DNA from: Bremia lactucae
Taxonomy: Eukaryota > Oomycota > Peronosporomycetes > Peronosporales > Peronosporaceae
NCBI RefSeq assembly: GCF_004359215.1
Contig: NC_090627.1
Coordinates: 106,671 to 170,670, forward strand
Direction of reading: 5' to 3'
Length of the DNA stretch: 64,000 bases
Shown here: positions 21,335 to 31,853 of the stretch, piece after piece
How the letters are laid out: each line of letters opens with the position of its first letter
How positions within the stretch are numbered: the first letter of the stretch is position 1
Made by a program: the position numbers and the translations under genes
Notes under the pieces: model-generated
Told to the model about the DNA's origin: nothing
What the model saw: only the letters and a program-made list of their open reading frames with translations
Database searches by the model: none

Positions 21335-21760
21335 ATGGTGCGTATGCTCCTGATTAGCAGTATTTTTGTGTCTGCGATTTCCCTCGGAGATTCGAGTGCT
21401 TTCCTCGTAGCCGCTAATATAGAGCAGGAAATGCGTGACACAATCCCAGTCGCGCCAGTTGCTAGATACCTGAAAGCTGGAGAACTGCGCAAATCTGCGA
21501 AATCTGAGGAGAGAATGTTTTCCAGCTCCAAACTATTCAAATTCTCCAAAGAAGACGAGAAGTTGTTCCAAGAAGCCGCGAAAGAGATTACTGATACAGC
21601 TTCAACCGCAAAAGGAGCTACAAGCAAATCAGAGACTGTAAAAAGAGAGATAGACCCAGTTGAAAAAACAATGGCAGCAAAAAGAAGAAAAAGAGCCGAT
21701 GCAAGAAAGAGAATAGATCTTGAAAATGGCATGGAAAAGCTCAATACAGATGACAACTAA
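21335..21760 (+). CDS. Candidate secreted RxLR-like effector
   Basis: A single-exon frame of 141 residues. Residues 1-26 look like a signal peptide (hydrophobic MLLISSIFVSAISL core, then small residues). An RxLR variant RYLK is at 44-47 and a KSEER block at 56-60, the position and spacing of the RxLR-EER host-targeting leader of oomycete effectors. The rest is short, charged and helical, with a basic cluster AAKRRKRADARKR near 115-127 that could be a nuclear localisation signal. No WY-type core is recognisable. The frame is open upstream to 21236, but ATG 21335 is chosen because the signal peptide starts there. It stands alone in a retrotransposon-rich island. The family assignment rests on leader architecture only. 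Confidence 0.6.
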   Translation: MVRMLLISSIFVSAISLGDSSAFLVAANIEQEMRDTIPVAPVARYLKAGELRKSAKSEERMFSSSKLFKFSKEDEKLFQEAAKEITDTASTAKGATSKSETVKREIDPVEKTMAAKRRKRADARKRIDLENGMEKLNTDDN

Positions 21761-22199
21761 AAGGATAATACAAACAACAATGATGCTACGTAATTTAATG
21801 TTGATGTATTAATTAAATCTGTAAGCGTCAAATTTTACTTGACATTTAAAAGCTATTGAAGTAGTACACTCCGAATTATTTCTGGTTGTCAATTTCGTCA
21901 ATTTGTTAATTGCGCTGGAGCATATGTTAGGTGAATACGGGGTAATTTCTTAAAGGCATTCAGGTCATATTTAAAAAGCCCTGTAAGTACATTGTAATGG
22001 TGTTTCCGTTTCATAAATATTATTTTCGGTAAGAGGAATAATAAATACGATTTCCTTTAAGAGAAAATCAATAGATTTTTTGGTCTTTTATCAAATTCGA
22101 CTTAACAGTTCCAATATTACCAATTTTGGTAATATTGACGCGATAAGACAGTGATTCTTTTAATTGGTTGATTTTAGTTTGAATCAACCGATCTACACG
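21761..22199. other. Intergenic, 3' of effector candidate
   Basis: AT-rich, no ORF or repeat recognised. It ends at the exact start of the B2 5' LTR. Confidence 0.4.
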
Positions 22200-22637
22200 T
22201 GTAACGGGGTGTATCGTTACAAGAAAATTAACACTTTAAGGTTGTTAATTGTATATTATCTAAAAGGTAGAGAATATTTGGAGAATATATCTTTACGTGG
22301 TAATTTCCTAAAAGCTTATCTATTGGTAGATATACACCATTATATCTACTTTCTCCGCGGTCCAGTCAGCGCTGGACGCACGCAAAAGAAAAAGACAGAT
22401 AAGACTTCATTACATGTTTTGTATTAGTTTAAAATTAATTTAGTACTTAATAGACAGAAGCAGAAGAACTTAATTATATTAAATACGGTTTTATCAACCT
22501 CTTTTAAGCAAGTGCTATAAAGAGAGTCTTCCTTTGCACGTACTAGGTGCGTGAACTGACGTGAGGCACCACTCGCACCGAGGCAGTGCGAAGTGGACTT
22601 TTATTGAAACAGTACAAGTCAGTAGTGCTCCGTTACA
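22200..22637 (+). repeat. 5' LTR of element B2
   Basis: 438 bp with intact TGTAACGGGG start; the end reads CTCCGTTACA. The primer site TGGTAGCACTTTGTAG follows at 22640. Confidence 0.88.
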
Positions 22638-22719
22638 CCTGGTAGCACTTTGTAGTTCGTCCGTTTCGCGTGATAGCTACTCCTTTCTAAGTGACATAGA
22701 AAGGAGTGCGGTCAAACGA

Positions 22720-23770
22720 ATGAGTTCGACCGTAGGGAACGATGCCATCTTGGCCATGCTGTCCGATTTTGACAAAGATGCCCTCTATTTATCATCGCCA
22801 AGTTCATACACATGAACATGACGAGGCGAAGGAGAAGGTAGCCTTGCTTAATCCGCAAGGCTCTCAACAGGCAGAATTGTTGAGGTTACAACAAGTACAG
22901 AACCCTGTACCTGGGATGACGCACACGCGTCGTCCGGAAACCTGAAAGATTGACATCTCTAAGTATAGGGGAGTCGAAGAAGACTCTCTCTTGAGATGGT
23001 TTGTCGAGTTGGACGATGCATTAAGGGCACGTCACATCGTCGACGAGCAAATGCAAGTCGCATTCGCTCAATCAGATTAGGCAGGTCGCTCCAAAACTTG
23101 GGCATTGAGCCTTACGTTGCGCGACCCATACGTCTTTGGGTCGCTATAGGCTTTTAAAGCCCGGCTCAAACAGACGTTTGAACCGCCAAGGGCTGAGTTC
23201 AGAGCTCGTTCAGAGCTTCTGAAACTTAAGCAAGGCAAGCGTGATGTTCACGCATATTTTCAGCACATACGACTCTTAGCGAGTTGTATAACAAATAACA
23301 TAGTCCAAGAACACACGTTGATTACGGTGTTCATGCAAGGTCTTACGGATGGTCCCGTAAAGACCCACCTGTTCCGCTTGGGACTGGATACGCTTCAAGA
23401 AGCAACATCCGTTGCGGAATAGAAGGATTTTAAGCTTGAGACAGGCTTAAGCTAGTTCGTCATCGTATCGTCCTCCATGACGACACGATTTAGGAAGTCC
23501 AGAGCACATGGACCTCTCTTACATCGAAAGCGAGAGACCTCGCTTTTCAAACAACAAGCGATTGCAGAAAAATGCAATCGCTGTCAAAAGTTAGGACACT
23601 ATGCTAATAATCGTAGTGCTTCACGCCCAGTACCGAGAGGTACTGACCATAAATATGGACCTAATGCAAAAAGGGCAACGGTCACGGGTCCGACGTTGTT
23701 GCGAAATCACAGCAGCGAGGCGGACCTTAAAAAAACGGTCGGGCTCAATAGGGGCGCAACGCCCTACTGA
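22720..23770 (+). pseudogene. gag of element B2, broken
   Basis: Start ATG 22720 conserved with B1 and B3. Gag core blocks are recognisable in several frames (for example ARSKTWALSLTLRDPYVF near 23085 with stops). The zinc knuckle near 23575-23620 reads CNRCQKLGHYANNR: the final cysteine of CX2CX4HX4C is lost. Stops at about 22950, 23080 and 23420 show long decay. Confidence 0.7.
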
Positions 23771-26172
23771 TCCAGCAACATCAAGAGAATTTGCAAATCT
23801 CTTGACTAAAGTTGCTCCAGACACATAATCATTATGTGTCTCTGCACCTGGCGATGAGGTATCCCTCATCACCTTAAAAGTCAAAAGTGACAAATGATAT
23901 GTCACTTGGAGCCCTATTGGACTGTGGAGCGTCAAATAACTTTATTCGTCAAAGAAGCTAGAGGGTCGTTGGCTCAAGTATGTTGAGCACGACATCCCAG
24001 TAACGTGGATGACGGCGCGTCGTGCGACAGGCACATCGATAACAGTGATGAAACGCGTAGTGAAATTTCACTACACGTTAAGCGATTAACAGTACGATGA
24101 TGATTTCATCGTACTGAATTTAGATGACAAGTTTGATGTCATCCTAAATTTACCTTGGCTCGGAAAGTATGAGCCAAGAATCAGCTGGCAGCATCGATCC
24201 GTAAAAATGCCTGCCACTTGCTCATCAGATGGCTATCTGATGAAAGTCTTGGAGCGTCCACAAGCGTGTGGATGTATTACGAGTGAGTGCGATGGCCTCA
24301 CTTGTGATATGGTCGTTAGTACGACTGCACAAGATCACCCTGAGAAGTCAGCTGCCGGCGGCTGTGCGAAGGCAAAGGCAGCGCCGAAGGTCCACCACTC
24401 GAAGAAGGCGAGTTGAATGAGACATGAATGTACGCCTAGCAGGCGACATTCAAGGAATATACCGGTACCCCAAAGGGACAACACGATAATTCTAGGTCGG
24501 GTAGAGAGTCGACCGTAGAGGACCCGACTGTGATAGCGCAATCACACTCGGCAGACGTTACGGGAATAAGTCCCCATGTATTTGAGGAGAAATCTTCTCA
24601 AATAGTTAATGACTTCAGCATTCCGAGGGATTTATCCCTCGGCAGCCTGTGGATAAATCTTAGGAATAAACCGAGACATTAAATGTCTTGATTAAGGACG
24701 GATCCAGAGTAGGCGCTTATACTCTTGATCTGTATGCGCCTCCGAAGTTAACTTCGAAGATAACTGAATTAACAACCCTAGAACCTCAACGGTTCTTGAG
24801 AGATCTGCATGGTGGTAATATCAAGCAGACCTGCGTACTCGCAATAGAGGACGATTGCTTAACCGATATTTGGTCAGCGGTAATTCTTGCAGAGAACGAA
24901 CGGATTCTCAGCAGCTCATCGATGGACGAAATTGTCCTCGATGTGAAGACTCGGATTGAGATATATACTACTCAAACCTGGGAGTTCTTAAGACAAATCC
25001 TTTACACAAGGATTTAACGGAATTCAGGAATGTATTCCCTGAAGCAGTTCCTTGCGAGTTGCCTAAGGATAAAGACACACGACATGAGATCGAGCTCAAA
25101 CCGGGCTAGAAGAACTGTGTCATGAAGCAGTGGCCACTACCTCGTGAACAAGTTCTTGCGATCGATAAGTTCTTTATCGATCGATTGAAAGCGGGCCATA
25201 TAAGGGAGTCAACCTCCCCACATAGCTCTCCGACCTTCTGTATGCGAAATGCCACAGGAGGGTGGCGGATAGTGCACGCCTTCAATAAACTAAATGCTGC
25301 AAGAAACCTGCCTAACTGCTGATACTTAGAAAAGACGTGATCATAGATGGTATGTCTGAGAGTACCATCTCGTCGTCTATGGATCTGATGGATGAATTTT
25401 ATTAGATCGTTATGCGTGAACAAGACATCCCGTACACAGCGGTGAGTACTCCCAGTGGGATGATCCGGGAATGGCTAGTAATGCCACAGGAGCTTAGTAA
25501 CGCCCTGCAACATTCAGCAGATGCGTAACGAATCTGTTGAGACCGGTGCGAGAATTCGCACCGAGTTACTTTGACGATGTATTCGTCCATAGCCGGGTTA
25601 TTGAGGAAGAGACGGACGTGAAAATTCATAAACTCACGTTTGTCAGGCTCTTACACTTATGCAAAAGCATAAGTTGTACGCAAATCTCAAGAAGTGCATA
25701 TTCGATGCAAGCCAGATACCACTTTTTGGGTGCATCGTCGGTTAAGACGGCGTGCGCTTTGATCCCGAAAAAATCAAAGCAATTACCGAATGGCCAATTC
25801 CAGTCGTTTCAAGTGACTTAGAAAGTTCCTTGGACTAGCAGCGTACTTGCACAAGTACTCCCGCAATTATGCTATCTCTCATCTCTTGTAAAAGACGAGA
25901 AATGGTTATGGAACGCTGTTTGTCAGCGTTCCTTTCAAGGTATCAAGCAAAGCTTGATGCAATCGCTCACCTTGGCGATTGCAGATCAAGTCAGACCATT
26001 TAATGTGGTCTATTACGCCATCGATTTCGCAATCGGCTGTGCTTTAATGCAATACGATACGGTTGGCGTGGAGTGCGTCGTCTGTTACCAATCGAATCAG
26101 CTGCAACCAGCTGAGCGCAATTACCAGGTGCATGACAAGGAACCCACTGCAATGAAATATGTTTCGGCTTAA
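23771..26172 (+). pseudogene. Protease, RT and RNase H of element B2
   Basis: The protease active site reads LLDCGASNNF near 23915-23945. From 23925 on the sequence equals B1 6032-8894 at offset 17893, stops included. I saw only two adjacent mismatches, at 26126-26127 (CA in B1, AG here), which change P to Q in the RNase H segment. The YFDD box is at 25567-25578. Same breaks as in B1. Confidence 0.8.
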
Positions 26173-26482
26173 TTTAGGGTCTATATCCACGGAGATAACC
26201 GTTCATCGAATATACGGACCATGCCTCATTTCACACGGCCGTAAACAGCCCAAACCTCTCGCAAAGAATAGCGAGGTGGCTATCCTTCTTCGTGGAACAT
26301 AATTTCTCCGACGACTTAATGTCGTCGCTGATGCGTTATCACGCCGACCCGATTTCGAGTCAGCAGTGCACTCCAACAGTGAAATTAATCCCACTGTTGC
26401 AACACTCACTACAAGTGTTCCGTAATCAACCTTAGTTGACGACATAAAGAGAGGCTACACAGAAGATAAGGACCTTCTATGT

Positions 26483-27800
26483 TTGATGGATCATATAACG
26501 AATCCATCCGAAAAATCCTTTAAAGATTTACCGGCTTTATATCGATCGTCATCCGATCGATACACAACACGTAACGGCTTATTGTATTACACAGCCGTTA
26601 CCGGCGACACCCCACGTGTCGTCGTCCCGACTCACAATGATTTGCGCTTGCGCATCATGTATGAGTGTCACGATGCGCCAACAAGTGGGCATCGTGGACG
26701 TGAAGAGACTTACTTCACAGTAAGTCGCGACTTATACTGGCCCCGCCAGTATCAGTTCGTGCGCAAGTACATTCGTGCTTGCGAGGTATATCAACGGGTG
26801 CAGCCTAGCCATTCATCCCGTGCACCTCTCCAACATCTACCACTTCCGGCAGAGTGTTGGCAGTCCGTACCTATGGACTTCGTTTTCGGATTTCTATAAG
26901 ACGATCACAAAAACAATGGAATCCTTGTTTCTGCAGACAGATTCAGCAAGATGGTACAGCTTGTTACAATACCAGAGTCGGTCACGGCTCCGGGTTGTGC
27001 CCGTGTCTTTATCAGCACGGTATTCAAACTCCACGGTTTGCCCCGTGAATTGGTCTCGGATAGATATTCACGATTCACGGCGGAGTTCTGACAATCCGTG
27101 TTCCGATCTCTCGGAACACGGCTGACTATGCCAACATCTGATCACCCGGAAACGGATGGTCAAACAGAACGCGTAAATCGCGTCCTCGAAGAGATACTTC
27201 GAGGTTACGTCCAATCGTATCCGAATTGCAGCGAGTTTTTACCGATGGTCGAATTCGCCATCAATAATTTGGTGCATGCGTCAACAACGCATACACCGTT
27301 CTTCGTGAATGGCTTACGCCATCCTCGCATTCCCACCCAATTAGAGGGATCCTCTAGTTTAAGGGGGGGGTGGACTCGCACGAGCAAAACCATTTCTGGC
27401 TCATGCTCATCACGCGTCGAAGTTAATAACGACGCGAGTGATGTCGATGTCGAAGAAATCGAGATCGAATATGAGAAAGATCTCATGGCAGTGCGCACAA
27501 AGCGTACTGAAAAGACAAAACAAATGAGTCAGCAGAGGAATTTCTGCTGACTCGAGAATCAGTAATCCGTTTCGTACAGGATTCCATTGCTAACGCGGTG
27601 GACTGTCAGAAACGAAGGGTAGACAAACATGGAAGAGCAAAGTTCTTTCATTTAATATGAATGACTTAGGACTGCTCTCTATGGTAAACTTACCTAAGCG
27701 TGTAGTCACTAATGTGGGTAGCAGTAAATAACTACTCAAGTTCATTCGGCCATTCCGTGTTCTGCATCGCAGAGGCAATGCGTACACAATAGAATTGCCG
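26483..27800 (+). pseudogene. Integrase of element B2, broken
   Basis: Same start as B1 to 26787, then it diverges. The first cysteine of CxxC has become tyrosine (CEVYQRV, so the pair is lost), a stop at 26899 follows the core's first aspartate block, and the SDRDPRF segment is altered to SDRYSRF. A later open stretch (27098-27550) has GQTERVNRVLEE. The C-terminal GPF module near 27730-27760 reads KFIRPFRVL. Non-functional. Confidence 0.78.
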
Positions 27801-27803
27801 CGT

Positions 27804-29143
27804 CTATTTTACGTTGGTCGGCTCGGCCTGTGCCATCGGTACGCGTTTCTTCCGAGGACGGATCTGACCACCCTTTTCAAGAATCTCTAGAAGATTTTTG
27901 TGCTCGCGAACCAAATTCTCATGTTGAATCTTGAGATTCTCATGTCGGGTCCGAAGATCCTTGAAACCGCGATGAGCGGACGACAGCTCATAACGAAGAG
28001 CGTGATACTTTCGTTCGTTCTCCAACATGGAGTACGTACTCTTCGAACGATAATTTAACCGTTCAATATGGTGAGCCTACAGCGTCTGCTCCAACGATCG
28101 ACGCTTACCGCGCTTGTGATCAAGCCCTCCTCCAATTCATGGAGAAAGTGATCGAGTTTGTCGATATGCGACTCTAGATCCGACACCTGGGTCGGATCTA
28201 ATTTTCCCTCCTCTACCACAACCAGTGGTGAATTCCCACGATGATCAACGTCTCAGTCTAAATCGTGCACCGGTTGAAATCCGTTTTCAAGCTTAATGCG
28301 AACCACGTCAAGTCTTTGAAGCCAGCCTCTAATGTATTTGACATTGCGGATAAACGCACTCCAGGCTAGCATCAGCGAAATTTAATCTCGCTTGTTGTTG
28401 CCACTAAACCATCGATGCTTAAGCAAAGCATCGAGATAAAAATCTTTCTCAGGCGCGAAAGTTCTTCGCACTTGGATCAAGGCCATGTAGCTTTGTTGCA
28501 ATAGATAAGCAATATTTCTTGTGAGAAGTAGTCTCTCCAGACAAGCTATTGACTAGCCGTTCGGGCAAAAACTACGGTTTCTTCTCAGGAATTGGACGCT
28601 ATATTTGATTGGCTACACTCCCTGAATGGTACCCACTAAAGCAGGGGTACCACAAGAACTTTAATTACGATGGCTTACGCCATCGTCATCACCACGCACA
28701 GAAATAAATGCGGGTGACGGCACGGGAGACTATACTGGCAATGAGGAATCATGCTCATCGTCGGATCTAAACATGCTATAGCTAGCGCTATAAGCACGCT
28801 CATCCGATTGGGCTTCCTCATTCGAAGGCTCATAGTCAGCCGCCTGACCATGATCAGGCGACTGATCTGCTCTCTACGAGTCGACCATTGTGTCCATCTC
28901 GCAAAAATAGTCGATCTTCAAAGGGGGGTCGCACTCACGTGGTAAATCACCACGTGCACCCGCAACATCTAGTGTTGCGTGAGAAGAAGATTCTACGGCA
29001 GACGGAACGTCTTCCACATGAGACAATAGGGCGTCACCCGCGGCTGCATGAACCGCAGCCGAAGGCGCCGCACTATTCGCATACCACATGGACTTCTTAA
29101 CCATGTGATCGAGTTTAAAATGATGGTTCTGACCAATCAACAT
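27804..29143 (-). pseudogene. Antisense accessory ORF of element B2
   Basis: About 440 codons opposite to pol, starting 79 bp inside the 3' LTR. The N-terminal part (29143-28874) has SAAPSAAVHAAAGDA and CDPPLKIDYFCEMD; B3 has the matching SAAPSAAVHAAADNA and SDPSLEVDYFCESDE. The middle (about 28500-28260) reads SYMALIQVRRTFAPEKDFY and WSAFIRNVKYIRGWLQRLD. The C-terminal coiled coil (28028-27804) has ERKYHALRYELSSAHRGFKD and basic tail GQIRPRKKR. Stops and a foreign scrap at about 28510-28632 interrupt it. Function unknown. Confidence 0.62.
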
Positions 29144-29206
29144 AATTGTTGATTAAGTGGTCTTATAGTGACCACTCTATCCATTGACAGTCAGAGTGGC
29201 TGTCGT

Positions 29207-29616
29207 TGAAGGGAGGAGTGATGTAACGGGGTGTATCGTTACATGAAATTAACACTTATTAAAGGTTGCTAATATATATTTTATCTAAAAGGTAGATAAT
29301 ATTTAAAGAATATTACTTTACATAGTAATCTTCAGAAAACTTATCCATTGGTAGATAGAGGCTTTTATATCTACTTGCTCCGCGGTCCAGTCAGCGGTGG
29401 ACGCGCGCAATAGAGAGAGACAGATAAGATTTTATTTACATATTTTGTATTAGTATATAATTAAGCTAGTATTAAAAAGATAGAAACAGAAGAACTGAAT
29501 AAAATTAAATACAGTTTTCATTTAACCCTCTGTAAAGCAAGTGTTTTTTAAAGAGAGTCTTCTTCTGGACGTACTAGTGTACGTAAAAAAATGACGTGAG
29601 GCATCACTCGCACTGA
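29207..29616 (+). repeat. Polypurine tract and truncated 3' LTR of B2
   Basis: GAAGGGAGGAGTGA at about 29207-29221 directly precedes TGTAACGGGG at 29222, as expected for the plus-strand primer of an LTR element. The LTR matches the 5' copy up to about 29616, then stops about 45-60 bp before its expected end. Confidence 0.8.
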
Positions 29617-30026
29617 ACGCGGCGTAGAAAATCGTCAAGACGCAAGGGCAATATTGGCAATAGGAGTACCTCGTACTTTCGGCCTTAGATGCAGGGAAAC
29701 CACGCCAATACACCAGCTACTTGTGGTGGCCAATATGCGTCACCACATGTAACTGAAGATTCCTTCGCTCATCTAGGAACGCAGGAGGGGGTCGAGATAC
29801 CGGCGAGTGCTCATGTTGCTTTGAGGCACGAGGTGCAATGTCTTTGTGAGATTCTCGCTTTAAATAAATATACCCTTGACAATGTCCAAACCCGTCATCT
29901 AGCTTTAAAGCGTCAGCAACCTTGCTTAGAGGATCAGCTGAACTCTCTGATGAAGATGCAGAAATCTGTGGCACTGCCGTTTTCTTTTCGGGGCAGCGTC
30001 AGGATAGCTTTTAAAGTCACTTGTGA
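29617..30026 (+). pseudogene. Antisense ORF fragment of element C3
   Basis: Open from 29689 to 30039 with SAHVALRHEVQCLCEILAL and VQTRHLALKRQQPCLEDQLN. This aligns with the C-terminal coiled coil of the C2 antisense ORF (VQTRLSTLERQQPRLEGQLD near 51780-51830). The matching integrase end of the same element lies beyond D1, at 36800, so D1 split C3 here. Confidence 0.6.
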
Positions 30027-30229
30027 TGTAAAGGGGTAGGATACCGTTACTTTAGCTCACATTAATTGTTTAACGAGGAAGCGTAGAGAGCTACGGAGAT
30101 TTAAAACTGGACACGTGGTATCTGCTATCAAGAGTACAGCTTATACCTACCTACTTATTTAATATATGCACTTAGCCAAGTCTATCTATGTAAAGGCCTG
30201 CTAGATCAAACCTAGCAGGATGTGTGACG
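30027..30229 (-). repeat. 3' LTR of element D1
   Basis: About 203 bp. It matches 36524-36720 with many differences; shared blocks include ATACCTAC, TTTATGTAAAGGC and GCTAGATC. The LTR is much shorter than those of the other families. Confidence 0.78.
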
Positions 30230-30349
30230 GTACGTCCCGTTGCACCCTTCTCACAAAACAGCACACACGCTTGTATGCGAAACAAAAACAAAAGAAAACA
30301 CAACGCAACTACCAATAGTAGCGTCGACCTAGAAGCGCGATCGCAACCA

Positions 30350-31829
30350 ACCATGACCACCCGAAACGACACCACTTCTCCCACGCCAGTAGTCCAGACA
30401 GAAAATTCCAGAACGCGTACCATGACATCGTCACAGATGCCGGTATCCAAAATTCAGCGGTCATGCGGGGAACTCTTCACTTCTGGAAACGATCCGACTG
30501 TGGTGCGATTCTACGCTCACGTGGAAACAATGAAATGCGGGAGATGTGGTGCCGATGGAGGCGAACACGCGGCAAGCCAACCGTAACTACGCTTGCCGTG
30601 AGGCAAACTTCACTTGACGAGTCTTGGATGGCGTTCGTCCGTCCGTGAAAAATCAAAACTTATTTTGAGGATAGTGTGCCGATGCGCGAAGAGCGACGGT
30701 GGCGCTACGGCCTCGCAGAGACTTGTGAGAAGGTCTGCGAGCTGGCATGGGCTGTAGATCAGCCTTCCTTTACTGTGCACTGACTTGAAGGATGTCGAAG
30801 TTTCGGACGATATGGCGTGGCGCGGCCAGACTGCGCTCAATGGACGCAAATTTTCGCAGAATGTCTGTTGATGGAAGAGAAGAATACATGGATCGGGAGT
30901 TATGAGAGGAACCTCCACAGATGTTTGCGCGTGCATCAATCGCCTCGAGCAAACATGACCATGGTGGGCTCATCGCCAAACCCAAGAACTCGTTCCCAGA
31001 CGTTAAGTCCTCCAACATCGCGAGCAGCTCTACGCTCGCGATCGCCGCGCGATCTTAGTCGTGTTCGATATCCGGAACATCCAACAGAGGCAGCTCGATG
31101 CTAGCGATCCCGCTCGCCGCCCGATCGTAGTCAAGCTTAATATCCGGAACGTCCGTCAGAAGCAGCGCGACGCACGCGATCCCACTTGCCGCGCGATCGT
31201 AGTCGTGTGAGATATCCAGAACATCCGCCAGAAGCGAGTTGTGATCCAGTTAAAAACCAAGCGAGCGAACGCGATAATCTCGCAATTTCGGGACGGAGCT
31301 AGATGGAGCGTGAGCAGCGCCATGACCAATCTGTCGTGGGTCGCTTTAGTCTTAATACGCTCAACAAGCCAGCGTCGATTCCCAACGCTATCAACCAATG
31401 GTGGTGGACCCTCACGCTAAAATTCACGCGTGGCGCCGAACCCAAATAATAATTCGCGGAACAGCTTGAGGAGGTCGATTGTGGATAGCCTTCGATGATA
31501 ATGATTCTAGTCAAGCGCGTGATCTGGCCGAGTCTGCAAGGAGCGTTGCTGAGGAAACGTTGTCCGCGGTCACTAAATTCGCATAGCATCTGGAGTGTCT
31601 GATATAGGCAAATACCACTCTTTGTCGGAACAACGCGGAAATGCCTGCGCTAAGTCATTCCGACCCGCCAAAACCACCGCATTATCAAAGACCGCGAATG
31701 CCACCGCAGAGTTGCGTGGGCTGCGTCAAGAAGCCCAATCCGCCTAAACCGTCGCGTTATCGGAGACCCCAAAATGCTACCGTGGAGAGTCATCCATCGT
31801 CTAAAGAACCGCCGGCCAATAACGCTTGA
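30350..31829 (+). pseudogene. Accessory ORF of element D1, opposite to pol
   Basis: Fills the 1.6 kb between the 3' LTR and integrase, on the strand opposite pol. Open pieces: 30350-30586 (TSPTPVVQTENSRTRTMTSS, then NDPTVVRFYAHVE), 30463-30648 in another frame, 30817-31104, and 31641-31829 (proline-rich, SDPPKPPHYQRPRMPPQS). A 72-bp tandem repeat near 31031-31246 keeps this frame. Its position matches the antisense ORFs of A, B and C. I see no shared motif with them beyond position. Frameshifts and stops are frequent. Confidence 0.5.
31031..31246 (+). repeat. 72-bp tandem repeat, three copies
   Basis: The landmark TATCCGGAAC (third copy TATCCAGAAC) recurs at 31069, 31141 and 31213, exactly 72 bp apart, with matching GCGATC and CAGAAGC segments in each unit. 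On the plus strand each unit encodes 24 residues, for example DPARRPIVVKLNIRNVRQKQ. The period is a multiple of three. Confidence 0.8.
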
Positions 31830-31853
31830 GACGAACGACGTAGAAGGTAGGAT

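Larger units (their letters stand above)
22200..29616 (+). mobile_element. Ty3/gypsy element B2, nearly full length
   Basis: 5' LTR 22200-22637, gag, protease, RT, RNase H, integrase, antisense ORF, then a 3' LTR starting at 29222 that breaks off at about 29616, some 40 bp after its GTACTAGTGTACGT block. Beyond it lies the antisense ORF of element C3. All ORFs are broken. Bases 23925-26787 are a near-perfect copy of B1. Confidence 0.85.

Noticed and set aside
20898..21353. 151-codon ORF overlapping the effector start
   Set aside because: Hydrophobic, no motifs, overlaps the effector candidate in another frame; probably chance in AT-rich DNA.
21253..21756. 167-codon minus-strand ORF opposite the effector candidate
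   Set aside because: It mirrors the charged plus-strand sequence; serine/leucine composition is what an antisense reading of a Lys/Glu-rich gene gives.
22741..22945. Separate small genes after the B2 primer site
   Set aside because: They are frame-broken pieces of gag that align with the B1 and B3 gag start.
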